A DNA stretch of 64,000 bases, taken from positions 34,257-98,256 of the forward strand of contig PGYO01000007.1 of the NCBI GenBank assembly GCA_002839705.1, read 5' to 3'. The translations under genes and the position numbers were made by a program. Numbering within the stretch: the stretch's first letter is position 1; each line of letters starts with the position of its first letter. The DNA is from Methanobacteriales archaeon HGW-Methanobacteriales-1. GTDB lineage: Archaea > Methanobacteriota > Methanobacteria > Methanobacteriales > Methanobacteriaceae. Positions 1-9,955 of this stretch are shown here, in pieces. The notes beneath the pieces are model-generated. The model saw only the letters and a list, made by a program, of their open reading frames with translations, had not been told where the DNA came from and ran no database searches.

Positions 1-2
1 TA

Positions 3-542
3 GTAATTCTGGGAGCTGCTTTATTAGGTATGCTAGCTGCCGAAGGTTTTTTATTAACTCGGACCGAGCCTGGGCCACTTAAAGCAAGTATAGACTTCAT
101 TTTAGGAATTATCGTACTTTATTATGGGATTAAAATTCTTTTAAAAAAGAATGACTGGTTTGATGAGAAAGAACTGGAACTCCCTCTAAATAATAAATCT
201 GCCACTTCAGAATTTTTTAGCAGTATGGTTCTGGCCATAGGTCTTTTTGCCCTTAATTTTATTACCACGGCTCTGGTTTTTCTTGGTGGAAGTAAAATAG
301 CGGCGGCCGAGGTGGGATGGGTGGGTACCCTAATATCTTTATTAGTCTTAATGGCTATAACTCTGTCAATGGTAGCCTTACCAGTTTTAATATACTTTTT
401 AACTCCCAAAAAGGCGGATAATATTCTTTCTAAATTGAATCAATGGATTAAAAAGAATGGTCATTACTTAACTGCTATTTTAGTTCTTGTGATTGGATTA
501 TATTTCCTTTTTAATGGATTGGAAGGTTTAAACTGGATATAA
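3..542 (+). CDS. GAP-family-like multi-TM membrane protein, 5' truncated
   Basis: The reading frame is open from the window edge (V-I-L-G-A-A-L-L-G before the first internal Met), so the real start lies outside the window. The visible 180 residues hold about five hydrophobic segments separated by charged loops, including a KKNDWFDEKELELP loop. The layout resembles the GAP/Sap family of LysE-like small-molecule exporters, but that assignment rests on overall look only. It ends just before an AT-rich spacer and a convergent gene. Confidence 0.55.
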   Translation, partial: VILGAALLGMLAAEGFLLTRTEPGPLKASIDFILGIIVLYYGIKILLKKNDWFDEKELELPLNNKSATSEFFSSMVLAIGLFALNFITTALVFLGGSKIAAAEVGWVGTLISLLVLMAITLSMVALPVLIYFLTPKKADNILSKLNQWIKKNGHYLTAILVLVIGLYFLFNGLEGLNWI

Positions 543-632
543 TGATCATTATTTTAAAAAAATACCTAAAATAATTTTTTAAAAAAATAAAACATTTTGG
601 AAATAAAATTAATTAAAAAAAAAATAATGGCA

Positions 633-1484
633 TTATAATGTATCTTTTCCAGAACTGGCATTATAAGAATGTGTCTGGATAAATTCTCCCTTATCTACCC
701 AGGTTCCATTAACTAAAAAGAAAGGACCACTCCATTCAGAATTAAATTGGCCCCCATTACTGGTTATTCTGGTTAATTTAACATTTACCTGGACCTGATT
801 TAAAGAGATTTTGGTAATATTCTCTATTTTTATGCTGCTGAGAATGTATCCATTACTGACTCCGTTCTGCTTAAATAATAGATTAAAATTGCTGAAAAAC
901 AACTCTACAGATTTGGTAATGTTTTTTTTCAGGGCCAAGTCCTCTGGTTTGATTGAGCTTTGATTTTGGGAGGTACTATTCTTGTGAACTGTTTCTTTAA
1001 CATGTTCGGGTTCCATGCCCAGAGTAGGCACGCTAAAAACTCCCCACACTAAAACTAGTCCTATTAAAACAGTAACAATTACAATAATGGGTTTGGTAAG
1101 ATTTAAATTTCTAATCCAGTTTTGAATAGGTTTCACTCGACCTTCACTAACACTATTTTTTGTTTTTAATACGGGGTTTAATTCAGGCTTATCACCTAAA
1201 TAACGGTTTAATATAACTCCTAAAAAACCCCCTAAAGGTCCTAAAATCAAGAAATAAGGACCAATCCATATTATGGAAATTAATCCTGCTAAAAGCCCGG
1301 TGCTTATTCCGGTAATGTAGTCTGATTCCATTGATAAATATACGGAAATCACGCCGGCCATAAGAGGCAGCAAAAACAGGGCATCATTACCTATAAAAAA
1401 TTTTAAAATAATACTAATCAAAAGTCCTGTAAAAAGCCCGGCAATAACGGCCACATAATTAAAATTGTTCCAAAATTTATTCAA
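633..1484 (-). CDS. Membrane protein, DUF5518-like N-terminus with extracytoplasmic tail
   Basis: This 283-residue protein starts with four or so glycine-rich transmembrane segments (residues about 10-100; LLAGLISIIWIGPY, GPLGGFLGVILNRYLG). A hydrophilic loop follows, then a fifth membrane segment near 130-150 and a soluble C-terminal domain of about 120 residues ending in a GPFFLVNGTWVDKGEF stretch. The N-terminal part recalls the DUF5518 proteins common in Methanobacteriales. The C-terminal part looks like a small beta-rich NTF2-like or lipoprotein-type domain. Function is unknown; no catalytic motif is visible. Confidence 0.6.
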   Translation of the reverse strand: MNKFWNNFNYVAVIAGLFTGLLISIILKFFIGNDALFLLPLMAGVISVYLSMESDYITGISTGLLAGLISIIWIGPYFLILGPLGGFLGVILNRYLGDKPELNPVLKTKNSVSEGRVKPIQNWIRNLNLTKPIIVIVTVLIGLVLVWGVFSVPTLGMEPEHVKETVHKNSTSQNQSSIKPEDLALKKNITKSVELFFSNFNLLFKQNGVSNGYILSSIKIENITKISLNQVQVNVKLTRITSNGGQFNSEWSGPFFLVNGTWVDKGEFIQTHSYNASSGKDTL

Positions 1485-1599
1485 AACTAAGCCTCCATTG
1501 GCAATGTAAATATAATTTTAATCTAATTTGTTCATGATATTTATTTGATGCTTAAAATGTATAGTTGTTAAACCCTAAATGGGTTATTAATTAATGAAA

Positions 1600-1917
1600 T
1601 TATAATTTCCAGTTTTGAGGGAATTTGTAAATGATAAACAGTCCAGCTAATACCATCAGAACAAAGAAAGTTCCATTGTAAAACAGACTACCCGTATAAT
1701 TGGGGTTAGTAATCTGTAGATAGGTTATAATTGACATTGCCACCAGAACGGCGGAGGTCACTGCGACGAAAATAGTTTTATTTTCATATTTTTTATACAT
1801 GAACAGGCCGCAAATCAGAAATATTGCTCCTACGGTGAGGCTTGTAGTATTAATGTCCCCAATACCAAGTAATAAGAATAAAAGCCCTAAAATTATATAT
1901 AAAATTGATTTTTGCAT
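1600..1917 (-). CDS. Small four-TM membrane protein
   Basis: A 105-residue protein made almost entirely of four hydrophobic helices with a short NKT-containing loop after the second. Size and helix spacing match two other small proteins in this window (starts near 9956 and 17666), where a tyrosine/NKT motif also follows helix two. This suggests a lineage-specific family of four-helix proteins, though this copy lacks their PWKxEW tail. Function unknown. Confidence 0.5.
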   Translation of the reverse strand: MQKSILYIILGLLFLLLGIGDINTTSLTVGAIFLICGLFMYKKYENKTIFVAVTSAVLVAMSIITYLQITNPNYTGSLFYNGTFFVLMVLAGLFIIYKFPQNWKL

Positions 1918-2110
1918 TTTTGTACCTCAAATATTCTTACTTAAAGATTGGACATTAGTGAATATAAACACCACAGACTTAGGTGTTTAAGGAGATAACT
2001 GTTTAACAATAATTAATAAAAACAAATATTAATTTAAATATTTAATTAAATGACATAATGTTTATCTCAATTAGAATATTCGATTTTAAACATATTTAAA
2101 AGGTGATAAT

Positions 2111-2335
2111 ATGGATATCTCATCTCAATTAGTATTATTAGAAGGCAAAGACGTTATATTTAAATGGGGAGAAGATGGACGACAATTAGAAGGAAAAATA
2201 ACTAAAATACATGGAAAACATAATGCCTTCACAGCGGAATATTATGATCCTGAGCTGGATGCCGGGGCCGGCACACTGGTTTCATTTACCAATGTGGCCC
2301 GGATTGATGGGAATTTAGTCGTTTTTAAAAAGTAA
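2111..2335 (+). CDS. Small soluble protein, unknown function
   Basis: A 74-residue protein preceded by AGGTGATAAT directly before the ATG, a good archaeal ribosome site. The predicted fold is mostly beta (KDVIFKWGEDGRQLEGKITKIHG, TLVSFTNVARIDG), which would suit a small SH3- or KOW-like barrel. It stands alone between a divergent membrane protein gene and the PPOX gene. I do not recognise the family. Confidence 0.55.
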   Translation: MDISSQLVLLEGKDVIFKWGEDGRQLEGKITKIHGKHNAFTAEYYDPELDAGAGTLVSFTNVARIDGNLVVFKK

Positions 2336-2544
2336 TTTATATTCCCTTTACCAATCATTCCACTTTCTTATTCTATGCTCTGATAACTGGCCTGGAATTT
2401 TTTTTCTAGTAGTAGTATTATGAAGAAAATTAGGCCTAAAGAATTCGTTTTGGGAATTTATTTCCAGGAAATAAAAATACAGATTAAAATTTGAATTCGA
2501 TAAAAACATAAATCATCTAATAGAAATATTAAACTGGTGATAAA

Positions 2545-2973
2545 ATGGATTTTAAAGATTGTATAAAATTTGCCAATGAAACGCCAGTCTGTTATCTGGC
2601 CACGGCAGAAGGAGATCAACCAAGAGTAAGGGCCCTAGGATTCTGGTTTGCTGATGAAACTGGGTTTTACTTTCAAATTGGTGCTGTAAAAGATATGTAT
2701 GGTCAAATGCAGGCCAATCACAAAGTTGAAACTTGCTTCTGGCAACCTGACGAACAGACCGGGACCATGATGCGGGTGGCTGGTGAAGTAGAGTTTGTAG
2801 ATGATGTGGAACTTAAAAAGAAAGTTTTAGAGGATAGACCATTTCTTAAAGAGTTTGGTATGACCTTTGACCATCCTGGACTGATAATTTTCCGCATTGC
2901 TAAAGGTGAGGCCTATTTCTGGACCATGCCCACTAATTTCCAGCCGAAAGAGATGATTAAGTTTGGAGATTAA
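2545..2973 (+). CDS. Pyridoxamine 5'-phosphate oxidase-fold flavoprotein
   Basis: A 142-residue single-domain protein of the PPOX split-barrel family. It opens with the usual NETPVCYLATAEGDQPRVRAL pattern (strand 1-2 with the R-x-R phosphate-binding turn), followed by a WFADETGFYFQIG strand pair and a C-terminal FRIAKGEAYFWTM strand. Such proteins bind FMN or F420 and reduce small substrates or act in stress responses; the substrate here cannot be read from sequence. GGTGATAAA directly precedes the ATG. It is monocistronic. Confidence 0.8.
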   Translation: MDFKDCIKFANETPVCYLATAEGDQPRVRALGFWFADETGFYFQIGAVKDMYGQMQANHKVETCFWQPDEQTGTMMRVAGEVEFVDDVELKKKVLEDRPFLKEFGMTFDHPGLIIFRIAKGEAYFWTMPTNFQPKEMIKFGD

Positions 2974-3087
2974 ATTATTTCATTAAATCATTTCTTATTA
3001 TAATTTTTTAATGGAATAAAACTAAAAAAGTAAATTCGATAATTTGGTTATTTTAATTTAAATTTTCTAGGAAAAAGATAAAAAAGT

Positions 3088-3303
3088 TCAATTATCTATT
3101 TCCAGTTCTTTCTCCTCAAAAATGAAAATATCCTCAATATCGGCCTCTAAAACTCTGGCTATCATATAAGCTAATTTTAAAGAGGGGTTGTATTTCCCTT
3201 TCTCCAAGAAGACAATGGTTTCTCGCCTAACTCCAACTTTTGCTGCTAATTGGGCCTGTGTTAGATCGTACTTGGCACGTAATTCTTTTATTCTGGTCTT
3301 CAT
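3088..3303 (-). CDS. Xre-type HTH transcriptional regulator
   Basis: A 71-residue stand-alone Cro/CI-like helix-turn-helix protein. The HTH covers residues 5-60 with the characteristic [23 protein letters not shown] pattern and [13 protein letters not shown] in the second half. This subfamily of short regulators is typically paired with a small multi-TM membrane protein, as here: the membrane protein gene lies 113 nt upstream on the same strand. It is the natural candidate for binding the three tandem palindromes upstream of that gene. Confidence 0.85.
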   Translation of the reverse strand: MKTRIKELRAKYDLTQAQLAAKVGVRRETIVFLEKGKYNPSLKLAYMIARVLEADIEDIFIFEEKELEIDN

Positions 3304-3416
3304 CCCATATCTCCTTAATTTCCTAATTTAATCAATAAAGAACAATTTTTTACTATAAAATCGTTTTGACCACTGCATAACTAGCATAATTTATTGAAGG
3401 TTATTAGATTATTATT

Positions 3417-3968
3417 TTAGTCTATGTCGCCTTTACGGCCTAAAATGGTGTTTGCTACAAGCATGGTGGATGTCATAACGAAAATGATCACTCCCATTAA
3501 TTCAATAGGGTTGTGTATATTTTGGCCCCAATACATGCTCAATACCAGAAAAGAAACGAATGTTAAGGTTATGTACCATGAATAAGTCGTGGCATATGTA
3601 CCTATTTTTCTCAATCGCTCATCCTGGGCTTTTTTATCCATTCCCACATAGGTGAAAAAATTAGATGTGAGTGCCATTATTCCTAATAAGAGCATAACTG
3701 ATACTAAGTCGTTCATGGTTTTGGCAACCATCATTATAAGTCCTGAAAGCATTAATGCAGCAGATCCAAGCCATATGCTTATGTTATACCAATTATAATT
3801 ATCTAAACTTTTTTTACCTTCTTCAACACTTTCTTTTTTGTTAAAAAGAGGCACTAGAAATAATAGGAAAAATCCAAAAAACACGTAATATATTGGATTT
3901 TCTAAAACATATCCCATTAAACCTAAAAAACCGAGAAGGCCCCAAAAATAATTAAATTCCATTTTCAC
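3417..3968 (-). CDS. DUF3796-like membrane protein, partner of Xre regulator
   Basis: A 183-residue protein with about six transmembrane segments. The N-terminus has the FWGLLGFLGLMGY repeat typical of DUF3796-type proteins that accompany short Xre regulators. A GTG start fits, with GAGGTG six bases upstream. The helix pairs are separated by a charged loop containing KKAQDERLRKIGTYATTYSW. It probably forms a two-gene operon with the regulator gene downstream. The role is unknown; membrane-stress or transport sensing is inference from the pairing only. Confidence 0.65.
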   Translation of the reverse strand: MKMEFNYFWGLLGFLGLMGYVLENPIYYVFFGFFLLFLVPLFNKKESVEEGKKSLDNYNWYNISIWLGSAALMLSGLIMMVAKTMNDLVSVMLLLGIMALTSNFFTYVGMDKKAQDERLRKIGTYATTYSWYITLTFVSFLVLSMYWGQNIHNPIELMGVIIFVMTSTMLVANTILGRKGDID

Positions 3969-3998
3969 TTACTTCACCTCATTTTTAATTTTCAGAAT

Positions 3999-4060
3999 AT
4001 GTTGTTTATTTACAACATTATGTTATATTTTTTTAACATTATGTTTGATAGATATAACAT
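3999..4060. promoter_or_regulatory. Three tandem 20-bp palindromes ATGTT-N10-AACAT
   Basis: Three copies of ATGTT-N10-AACAT lie at 3999-4018, 4020-4039 and 4041-4060, so they repeat every 21 bp and face the same side of the helix. The first has 7-bp arms (ATGTTGT/ACAACAT) and the second 6-bp arms (ATGTTA/TAACAT). A TATA-like TTTAAATA on the minus strand lies just upstream (about 4066-4074), so the sites cover the expected transcription start and leader of the membrane protein/regulator operon. This is an autorepressor-type layout by inference. Confidence 0.7.
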
Positions 4061-4167
4061 ATTGCTATTTAAATCTTTGGTTAAATGAAAAAATATAATA
4101 TAAATCTATAGATTAATCAAAAAGAATTTAAGTTATTTGATAGATTAATATCTGGAATATCATTATA

Positions 4168-5850
4168 CTAATCCTTTTTTTCGGTTTTCCATCGTTTAAT
4201 ACAATCTCCAATACTCAAAGAAACCTCGCTTTCCACTATTTGTTCTTCCAGCTTGCTTTTTTTAATATATTCCCTTAAAGGATCATAAACATTGGCTGCT
4301 TTAATTTTAATGCCTCGATGGTTCATTTCTTCATAAAGCTCCTCTAGCATCTTGATTCCCGAATAATCAATGAAAGCTGTAGACTCAAAATCAAGGATAA
4401 ATAGTTTGGTATCATTATATTCGTGATCTACCAGTTCGATAAGGGTATTCTTTATATTTTCGGTGTTCAGGAATATTTGGGAACCATCAATCCTCACAAT
4501 GAGGGTGTGGGAAATTATTTCACCTTCTGGCCGGCTTTGAATATCTAAAAATCGATTAGTGCCAGGTATACGTCCTAATATGGCGACATGTGGATTGTAC
4601 ATGTTTTTGAGTAGTCCTAAAATGGACAGTACAACTCCTATGACAATTCCCTCCAGGGCCCCTAAAAACAGCACAGACAACATGGTTATCATAGCAATGG
4701 CAAATTCTATCCGGCTGAAATAGTAAATATTGCGAAAATGAGGGATGTCCACCAGGCCTTTAATAACATAAAGTACAATGGCGGCCAGTATGGCTTCGGG
4801 TAAGTTGTAAAAAACTCCGGTGAAAAATAAAAGTACTACTATGATTAGTAAAGCAGCTATACCGCCAGATAATTGACTCTTAGCCCCATTATCATCATTG
4901 ACGGCCGTACGGGATAAAGTTCCTCCAATGGGCAGCCCCTGAAAAAGACCTACCAGTACATTGGAAGCCCCTAAAGCCAGGAGTTCTTGGTTCCCATCAA
5001 TTTTATAACGATGCTTAGCAGCATATTCTTCAGCAAATATATATCCTTCAATATAACTTACCAGAAAAACGGTGGCTGCTAAAGTCACCAGAATATTGAC
5101 ATCTATTAATGATGGATCTGGAATAATGGGGGCCGGTAAACCCGATGGAATGGATCCAACTAATTTAACACCTTTTGATACCAGATTGGTAACACTAATC
5201 ATTATAATGGAGCCAATAACCAAAAATAAGGTATTTGGTAGTTTAGGGAACTTTTTATGGGCCACATACAAGAAAAGAATGCCTCCTACTCCAATGGTCA
5301 GTGTGTACAGGTTAGTCTGACCAACATGCATAATGAGGTAATATATCCGCTCAAAAAAATTTCCGGATGTGCCTTGTATTCCCATTAATGTAGGTAACTG
5401 TCCCGATGAGATAAAAAGGGCGAGACCTGCTAAGAAACCAGTGAGCACGGTTTTGGAAATAAATTTTACAATGAAACCCATCTTTAAAGTCCAGGAAACC
5501 AGGGCCAAAACCCCGGCAGCCACAGCAACCAGAGAGACCATCATGAGGTACTGACTGGCATCGGGGATCATCAAAGAACCCAAAGTAGCCCCTACCAGTA
5601 TGGATAGGGTGGAAGTGGGTCCAATAGATAGTTGTTTGGATGATCCAAAAACCATGTAAACCAGTAGAGCCACCATGGCGGAGTATAAACCAATTTCTGG
5701 AGCTACATTGGCCAGGGAAACATAGGCCATGACTTCTGGTATGGTGAAGGCTCCTACGGTGATTCCAGCTATGATATCTGGTCTAAGCCAGTCTTTATTA
5801 TAATTTCGGCCCCATTTGCTTATGGGTAGATATGATGAAATTGATTTCAT
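4168..5850 (-). CDS. SulP-family anion transporter with STAS domain
   Basis: A 560-residue SLC26/SulP transporter. The N-terminal signature (DIIAGITVGAFTIPEVMAYVSLANVAPEIGLYSA) and about 12-14 membrane helices occupy residues 1-410. A cytoplasmic STAS domain follows (about 430-545; FILDFESTAFIDYSGIKML). SulP proteins carry sulfate, bicarbonate or other oxyanions; molybdate is also a known substrate in some members. Nothing here fixes the substrate. It is a tandem paralogue of the next gene upstream, 89 bp away, with near-identical N-termini. Confidence 0.9.
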   Translation of the reverse strand: MKSISSYLPISKWGRNYNKDWLRPDIIAGITVGAFTIPEVMAYVSLANVAPEIGLYSAMVALLVYMVFGSSKQLSIGPTSTLSILVGATLGSLMIPDASQYLMMVSLVAVAAGVLALVSWTLKMGFIVKFISKTVLTGFLAGLALFISSGQLPTLMGIQGTSGNFFERIYYLIMHVGQTNLYTLTIGVGGILFLYVAHKKFPKLPNTLFLVIGSIIMISVTNLVSKGVKLVGSIPSGLPAPIIPDPSLIDVNILVTLAATVFLVSYIEGYIFAEEYAAKHRYKIDGNQELLALGASNVLVGLFQGLPIGGTLSRTAVNDDNGAKSQLSGGIAALLIIVVLLFFTGVFYNLPEAILAAIVLYVIKGLVDIPHFRNIYYFSRIEFAIAMITMLSVLFLGALEGIVIGVVLSILGLLKNMYNPHVAILGRIPGTNRFLDIQSRPEGEIISHTLIVRIDGSQIFLNTENIKNTLIELVDHEYNDTKLFILDFESTAFIDYSGIKMLEELYEEMNHRGIKIKAANVYDPLREYIKKSKLEEQIVESEVSLSIGDCIKRWKTEKKD

Positions 5851-5939
5851 TTTTTAGTCCAGGAAATTTCATTTTATTTTCTAAAAAGCTTTAAGATGAA
5901 TTAAATAAATATGTAAAATCTTTAGATATTATTCAAAAA

Positions 5940-7634
5940 TTAAAGTAATTTTTTATCCTTATGTTGAGCTTCCCATTTCTCCACGCAGTCTTCAATACTT
6001 AAACAAATAGTACTGTCCACTATTTCATTTTCTAGACTACTATTTCTAATGGAATCTCTTAAAGGCCCATGCATATTGGCTGCTATGACTTTTATACCCC
6101 GGCGTTTTAGTTCGTCGTTGAGTTCTTCCAGCATTTGAATCCCTGAATAATCAATGAATGCTGAAGATTCAAAATCCAGAACAAACAATTTAGTGCCTTC
6201 ACATTTGTTATCTACCAGGTTTAAAATAGTATTTTTTACACTATCTGTGTTCAAGAATATCTGAGAACCATCTACTCGTACAATGAGAGTATGGGATATT
6301 ATCTGACTTTCAGGGTGGCGTTTAATATCTAAAAACTGTTCAGTTCCTGGAATCCTCCCTAATACAACCACGTCTGGGTTGTACATATTTTTTAAAAGCC
6401 CTACAATGGATAATATCACTCCAATAACGATTCCTTCCAGAGCCCCTAAAAACAGCACGGATAGCAAGGTTACTATGGCAATTGCAAACTCAGTTTTACT
6501 GAAACGATATATCTTTTTAAAATGGGGGATGTCCACCAGGCTTTTTATAACAAATAACACTATGGCGGCCAGTATGGTTTGGGGCAAGTTGTAAAATGCT
6601 CCAGTAAAGAATAATATCACCAATAAAATTAATAATGCGGCAAATCCACCTGCTAGCTGTGTTTTGGCTCCGCTTTCATCATTTACGGCAGTACGTGTTA
6701 AGCTTCCCCCAATAGGTAGTCCTTGGAAAAGCCCCACAACTATGTTTGAGGTTCCTAAAGCCAGCAGTTCCTGGTTACGATCAATACTGTACCTGTATTT
6801 AGATGCGTATTCTTCGGCAAATATATAACCCTCGATGTAACTTATTAAAAAGACGGTAGCGGCCAGGGTCACCAGTACATTCATGTCTAATAACGTTGGA
6901 TCTGGAATAAATGTTCCTGGCAGCCCCTGAGGAATATAACCAACTGATTTAACCCCTAAAGCTGCTAAATTAGTAAAAGTAAACAGTATTATTGACCCAA
7001 TAACTAAAAACAAGGTATTTGGCATTTTACGGAATTTTTTAGTGGCCAAATATAGGAAAATAATCCCTCCCACACCCAGAACCAGAGAATAAAGGTTAGT
7101 TTGACCAATATTTACTATAAAATAATAGATATTATTAAAAAAATTTCCAGTGGTTCCGGGTATTCCAAATAATTTAGGTAATTGGGTGGAAGTAATAAAT
7201 AAGGCAATACCTGCTAAAAAACCGGTTAAAACCGTCTTAGAAATAAATTTAACTATGAAACCAAACCTCAAAGCCCAAGAAACAAGGGCCAAAACTCCCG
7301 CAGCCACAGCTACCAGCGAAACTATTATTAAATAGTGGCTGGCGCTGGGAATCATTAAAGAACCCAATGTGGACCCTACTAATATGGATAATGTGGATGT
7401 GGGCCCAATAGATAACTGCTTGGACGTTCCAAAAAGCATGTAAACTAATAAAGCTATAAGAGCAGAATATAATCCCACTTGTGGTGGTAAATTGGCCAAT
7501 GATACATAAGCAATGACCTCTGGTATGGTGAATGCTCCTACGGTGATTCCGGCTATGATATCTGGTCTAAGCCAGTCTTTATTATAGTTTCGGGCCCATT
7601 TAGTTATGGGTAAGTAGGAGGATATGGATGGCAT
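5940..7634 (-). CDS. SulP-family anion transporter with STAS domain (paralogue)
   Basis: A 564-residue SulP transporter with the same layout as its downstream neighbour: membrane part to about residue 410, then a STAS domain with FVLDFESSAFIDYSGIQML. Most of the membrane region is identical or conservatively changed between the two, so this is a recent tandem duplication. The STAS tails differ most, which could mean different regulation. No selective ligand can be read from sequence. Confidence 0.9.
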   Translation of the reverse strand: MPSISSYLPITKWARNYNKDWLRPDIIAGITVGAFTIPEVIAYVSLANLPPQVGLYSALIALLVYMLFGTSKQLSIGPTSTLSILVGSTLGSLMIPSASHYLIIVSLVAVAAGVLALVSWALRFGFIVKFISKTVLTGFLAGIALFITSTQLPKLFGIPGTTGNFFNNIYYFIVNIGQTNLYSLVLGVGGIIFLYLATKKFRKMPNTLFLVIGSIILFTFTNLAALGVKSVGYIPQGLPGTFIPDPTLLDMNVLVTLAATVFLISYIEGYIFAEEYASKYRYSIDRNQELLALGTSNIVVGLFQGLPIGGSLTRTAVNDESGAKTQLAGGFAALLILLVILFFTGAFYNLPQTILAAIVLFVIKSLVDIPHFKKIYRFSKTEFAIAIVTLLSVLFLGALEGIVIGVILSIVGLLKNMYNPDVVVLGRIPGTEQFLDIKRHPESQIISHTLIVRVDGSQIFLNTDSVKNTILNLVDNKCEGTKLFVLDFESSAFIDYSGIQMLEELNDELKRRGIKVIAANMHGPLRDSIRNSSLENEIVDSTICLSIEDCVEKWEAQHKDKKLL

Positions 7635-7842
7635 GGTTTTTTGTCTGTTAGGATTGAATTTTGAGTTTAATATTATTAAATTAGTATTTTTTTAATATTA
7701 AATTTATCTAAAAGATTAATGATACCCTAAATTCTAATGCTTTTTAGTGATATTAATGTCTAAAATTACAATCCCCTCTTAATAAACTTAATAAATAAGG
7801 ACATACATAAATTTATAAACTTAACATTATTTCGGGTGGAAA

Positions 7843-9834
7843 ATGTATGTCTCTAGTTCATTAAAAAGGTTAAAATCACAGATAATATTATTCGTCGTGG
7901 TTTTAACTGTTTTAACAATCATACCTTTTTTATTTTGGAATAATAGTATCGTGTCTATTTATATACATAGCTTAATTCCAATAATAAGCTTTTTATGTGC
8001 AAGTACATTGCTTTACACTGCATGGTGGTCCTATAAAAATTATAATGACGTTTTTAAATCATGGTTGCTGATTGGCCTGGCATTGCTATTGTATTCATTT
8101 GCTAATTTATTTTATTTTATTTTTGAAGATGTTCTGAGGGTAATATCTTCTCCTTCCATTGCAGATGTATTTTATCTGGCCATGTATCCTTTACTAATCA
8201 TGGGACTGCTATTATTTTTTAAAAGACCAGTTAATATTCGATTTAAATCATTACTGGACACGGCCATTGTCATGATTTCTGCATTTTTTATTGTATGGTT
8301 CCCACTGATCTGGCCTATTGTTGAACCCAGCCAACCAGACGCATTATCCATGATTTTTTCTTTATTTTATATATTTTTAGATCTCACAATACTTTTCATA
8401 GTACTGGCACTGCTATTTAATCGGAATAAGAAGATTTTCGATTTACCTATTGCATTAGTTTCCCTGGGATTGTTTTTCCAAATATTTGGGGACATAATAT
8501 ATGCTTATTACACGGTGGTACCCACTCTGCTTAGTGGCTGGCTATTTAATGTATTATATGTTTATAATACCCTATTTATCACCTTAGCAGCCATATCCTT
8601 TCTAAAAAATGTTCAATTGGATTTAGGATATTTAAAATCATCTTATGGAATATCAAAAACACAAAAGGACTTAATTTCTTACTTGCCATTAATACTGGTT
8701 CTTTTCACATATGGTCTTTTAATTATCACCACGCCCGATGAGGCACTGATCTGGGGGGTGGGAATCGTGGTGGTAATGGTAATTCTTAGACAGATAGTAT
8801 CTTTAAATGAGATTAAAAGGAATAAAGAACTAATTTTTGAAAAGAAAGAACAGTTAAGTTTCATTACTACTAATATGATGGATCTCATCACGGAATCAGA
8901 TGAAAAAGGGATTCTTAAATATATAAGTCCCTCTTGTGAGCAAGTTTTAGGCTACACCCCAGATAATCTAATGGGGAAATCATTTCGTACTTTAATTCAT
9001 CCCCATGATTTACCAGAGATTAGCCATAATCTAAAAAAAGCAGTGGCCTCCAAGGGAAGCGTGAGATTACAATATCGCATTAAAAATGCAGGGGGAAAAT
9101 ATATATTCCTGGAAACTATTGGAAAACCTGTTTTTGATGATAAATCTGTTAAAGGATTTATTTACAGCAGCAGAGATATCACGGAGCAGATAAAATCTGC
9201 AGAATTTGTTAAAAGTTCTCTAGAAGAAAAGGAAACTCTCCTTCGGGAGATTCATCACCGGGTGAACAACAATTTTCAGATTATATCCAGTCTTTTGAAT
9301 ATCCAGGCTATAAATGTGGTTGATCCCTGGGACCAGGCACTCTTTAAGGAGAGCCAGAGTCGAGTGCGGGCCATGGCTATGGTACATGAAAAACTCTACC
9401 AGTCTGATAATCTGACTTCCATAGACTTTTCAGACTATATTAAACTTTTAATAACTGATTTGGTCTATGAACATCATCATACTTTATCTAAAATTGAATT
9501 GGATCTGGATATTGAGAAAATTGACCTTAATATTGAAACTGCAATTCCCTGTGGCCTTATAATAAATGAATTGGTTTCAAATTCCTTAAAAAATACTCAT
9601 ACCTCTGATGGTAAAATAACTGTTAAAATGCACCGGGAACAAGAAAAATATGTTTTACTGGTAGGCGATAATGGAATCCTGTGTGGTGAAAATGATGATT
9701 CAACTAATGATTTAGGAGTAAAATTGGTTAATATGCTTTTAAACCAATTAGATGGCCAAATGGAAATTATGGGCGGGGAAGGAAATTTTTATAGGATTAT
9801 TTTCCGGGAATTGAGCTATGAACCGAGGATATAA
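7843..9834 (+). CDS. Membrane PAS sensor histidine kinase, HisKA_2 type, degenerate ATP lid
   Basis: A 663-residue protein with about ten N-terminal membrane helices (1-325), one PAS domain (about 340-455, ending SSRDITEQ), and a HisKA_2 dimerisation region with the phosphoacceptor motif EIHHRVNNNFQ near residue 470. The C-terminal ATPase domain has the N-box INELVSNSLKN. The G1 region reads GDNGILCGEN where the paralogue near 10.5 kb has GDDGIGFIDG, so the second glycine is lost and ATP binding may be weak. GGGTGG precedes the ATG, and a TATA box (ATTTATAAAC) lies about 30 bp upstream. No response regulator is adjacent. Confidence 0.85.
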   Translation: MYVSSSLKRLKSQIILFVVVLTVLTIIPFLFWNNSIVSIYIHSLIPIISFLCASTLLYTAWWSYKNYNDVFKSWLLIGLALLLYSFANLFYFIFEDVLRVISSPSIADVFYLAMYPLLIMGLLLFFKRPVNIRFKSLLDTAIVMISAFFIVWFPLIWPIVEPSQPDALSMIFSLFYIFLDLTILFIVLALLFNRNKKIFDLPIALVSLGLFFQIFGDIIYAYYTVVPTLLSGWLFNVLYVYNTLFITLAAISFLKNVQLDLGYLKSSYGISKTQKDLISYLPLILVLFTYGLLIITTPDEALIWGVGIVVVMVILRQIVSLNEIKRNKELIFEKKEQLSFITTNMMDLITESDEKGILKYISPSCEQVLGYTPDNLMGKSFRTLIHPHDLPEISHNLKKAVASKGSVRLQYRIKNAGGKYIFLETIGKPVFDDKSVKGFIYSSRDITEQIKSAEFVKSSLEEKETLLREIHHRVNNNFQIISSLLNIQAINVVDPWDQALFKESQSRVRAMAMVHEKLYQSDNLTSIDFSDYIKLLITDLVYEHHHTLSKIELDLDIEKIDLNIETAIPCGLIINELVSNSLKNTHTSDGKITVKMHREQEKYVLLVGDNGILCGENDDSTNDLGVKLVNMLLNQLDGQMEIMGGEGNFYRIIFRELSYEPRI

Positions 9835-9955
9835 TGGGCCCTTTGGTGAATATTTTTGGAAGTATTAGATATTTGATTATTCATTTTATCTTAATAATAA
9901 ATAGAAAAGTTATTAGTTATATGAATTTAATAAATCCGATAAGGAGATGATTGAC

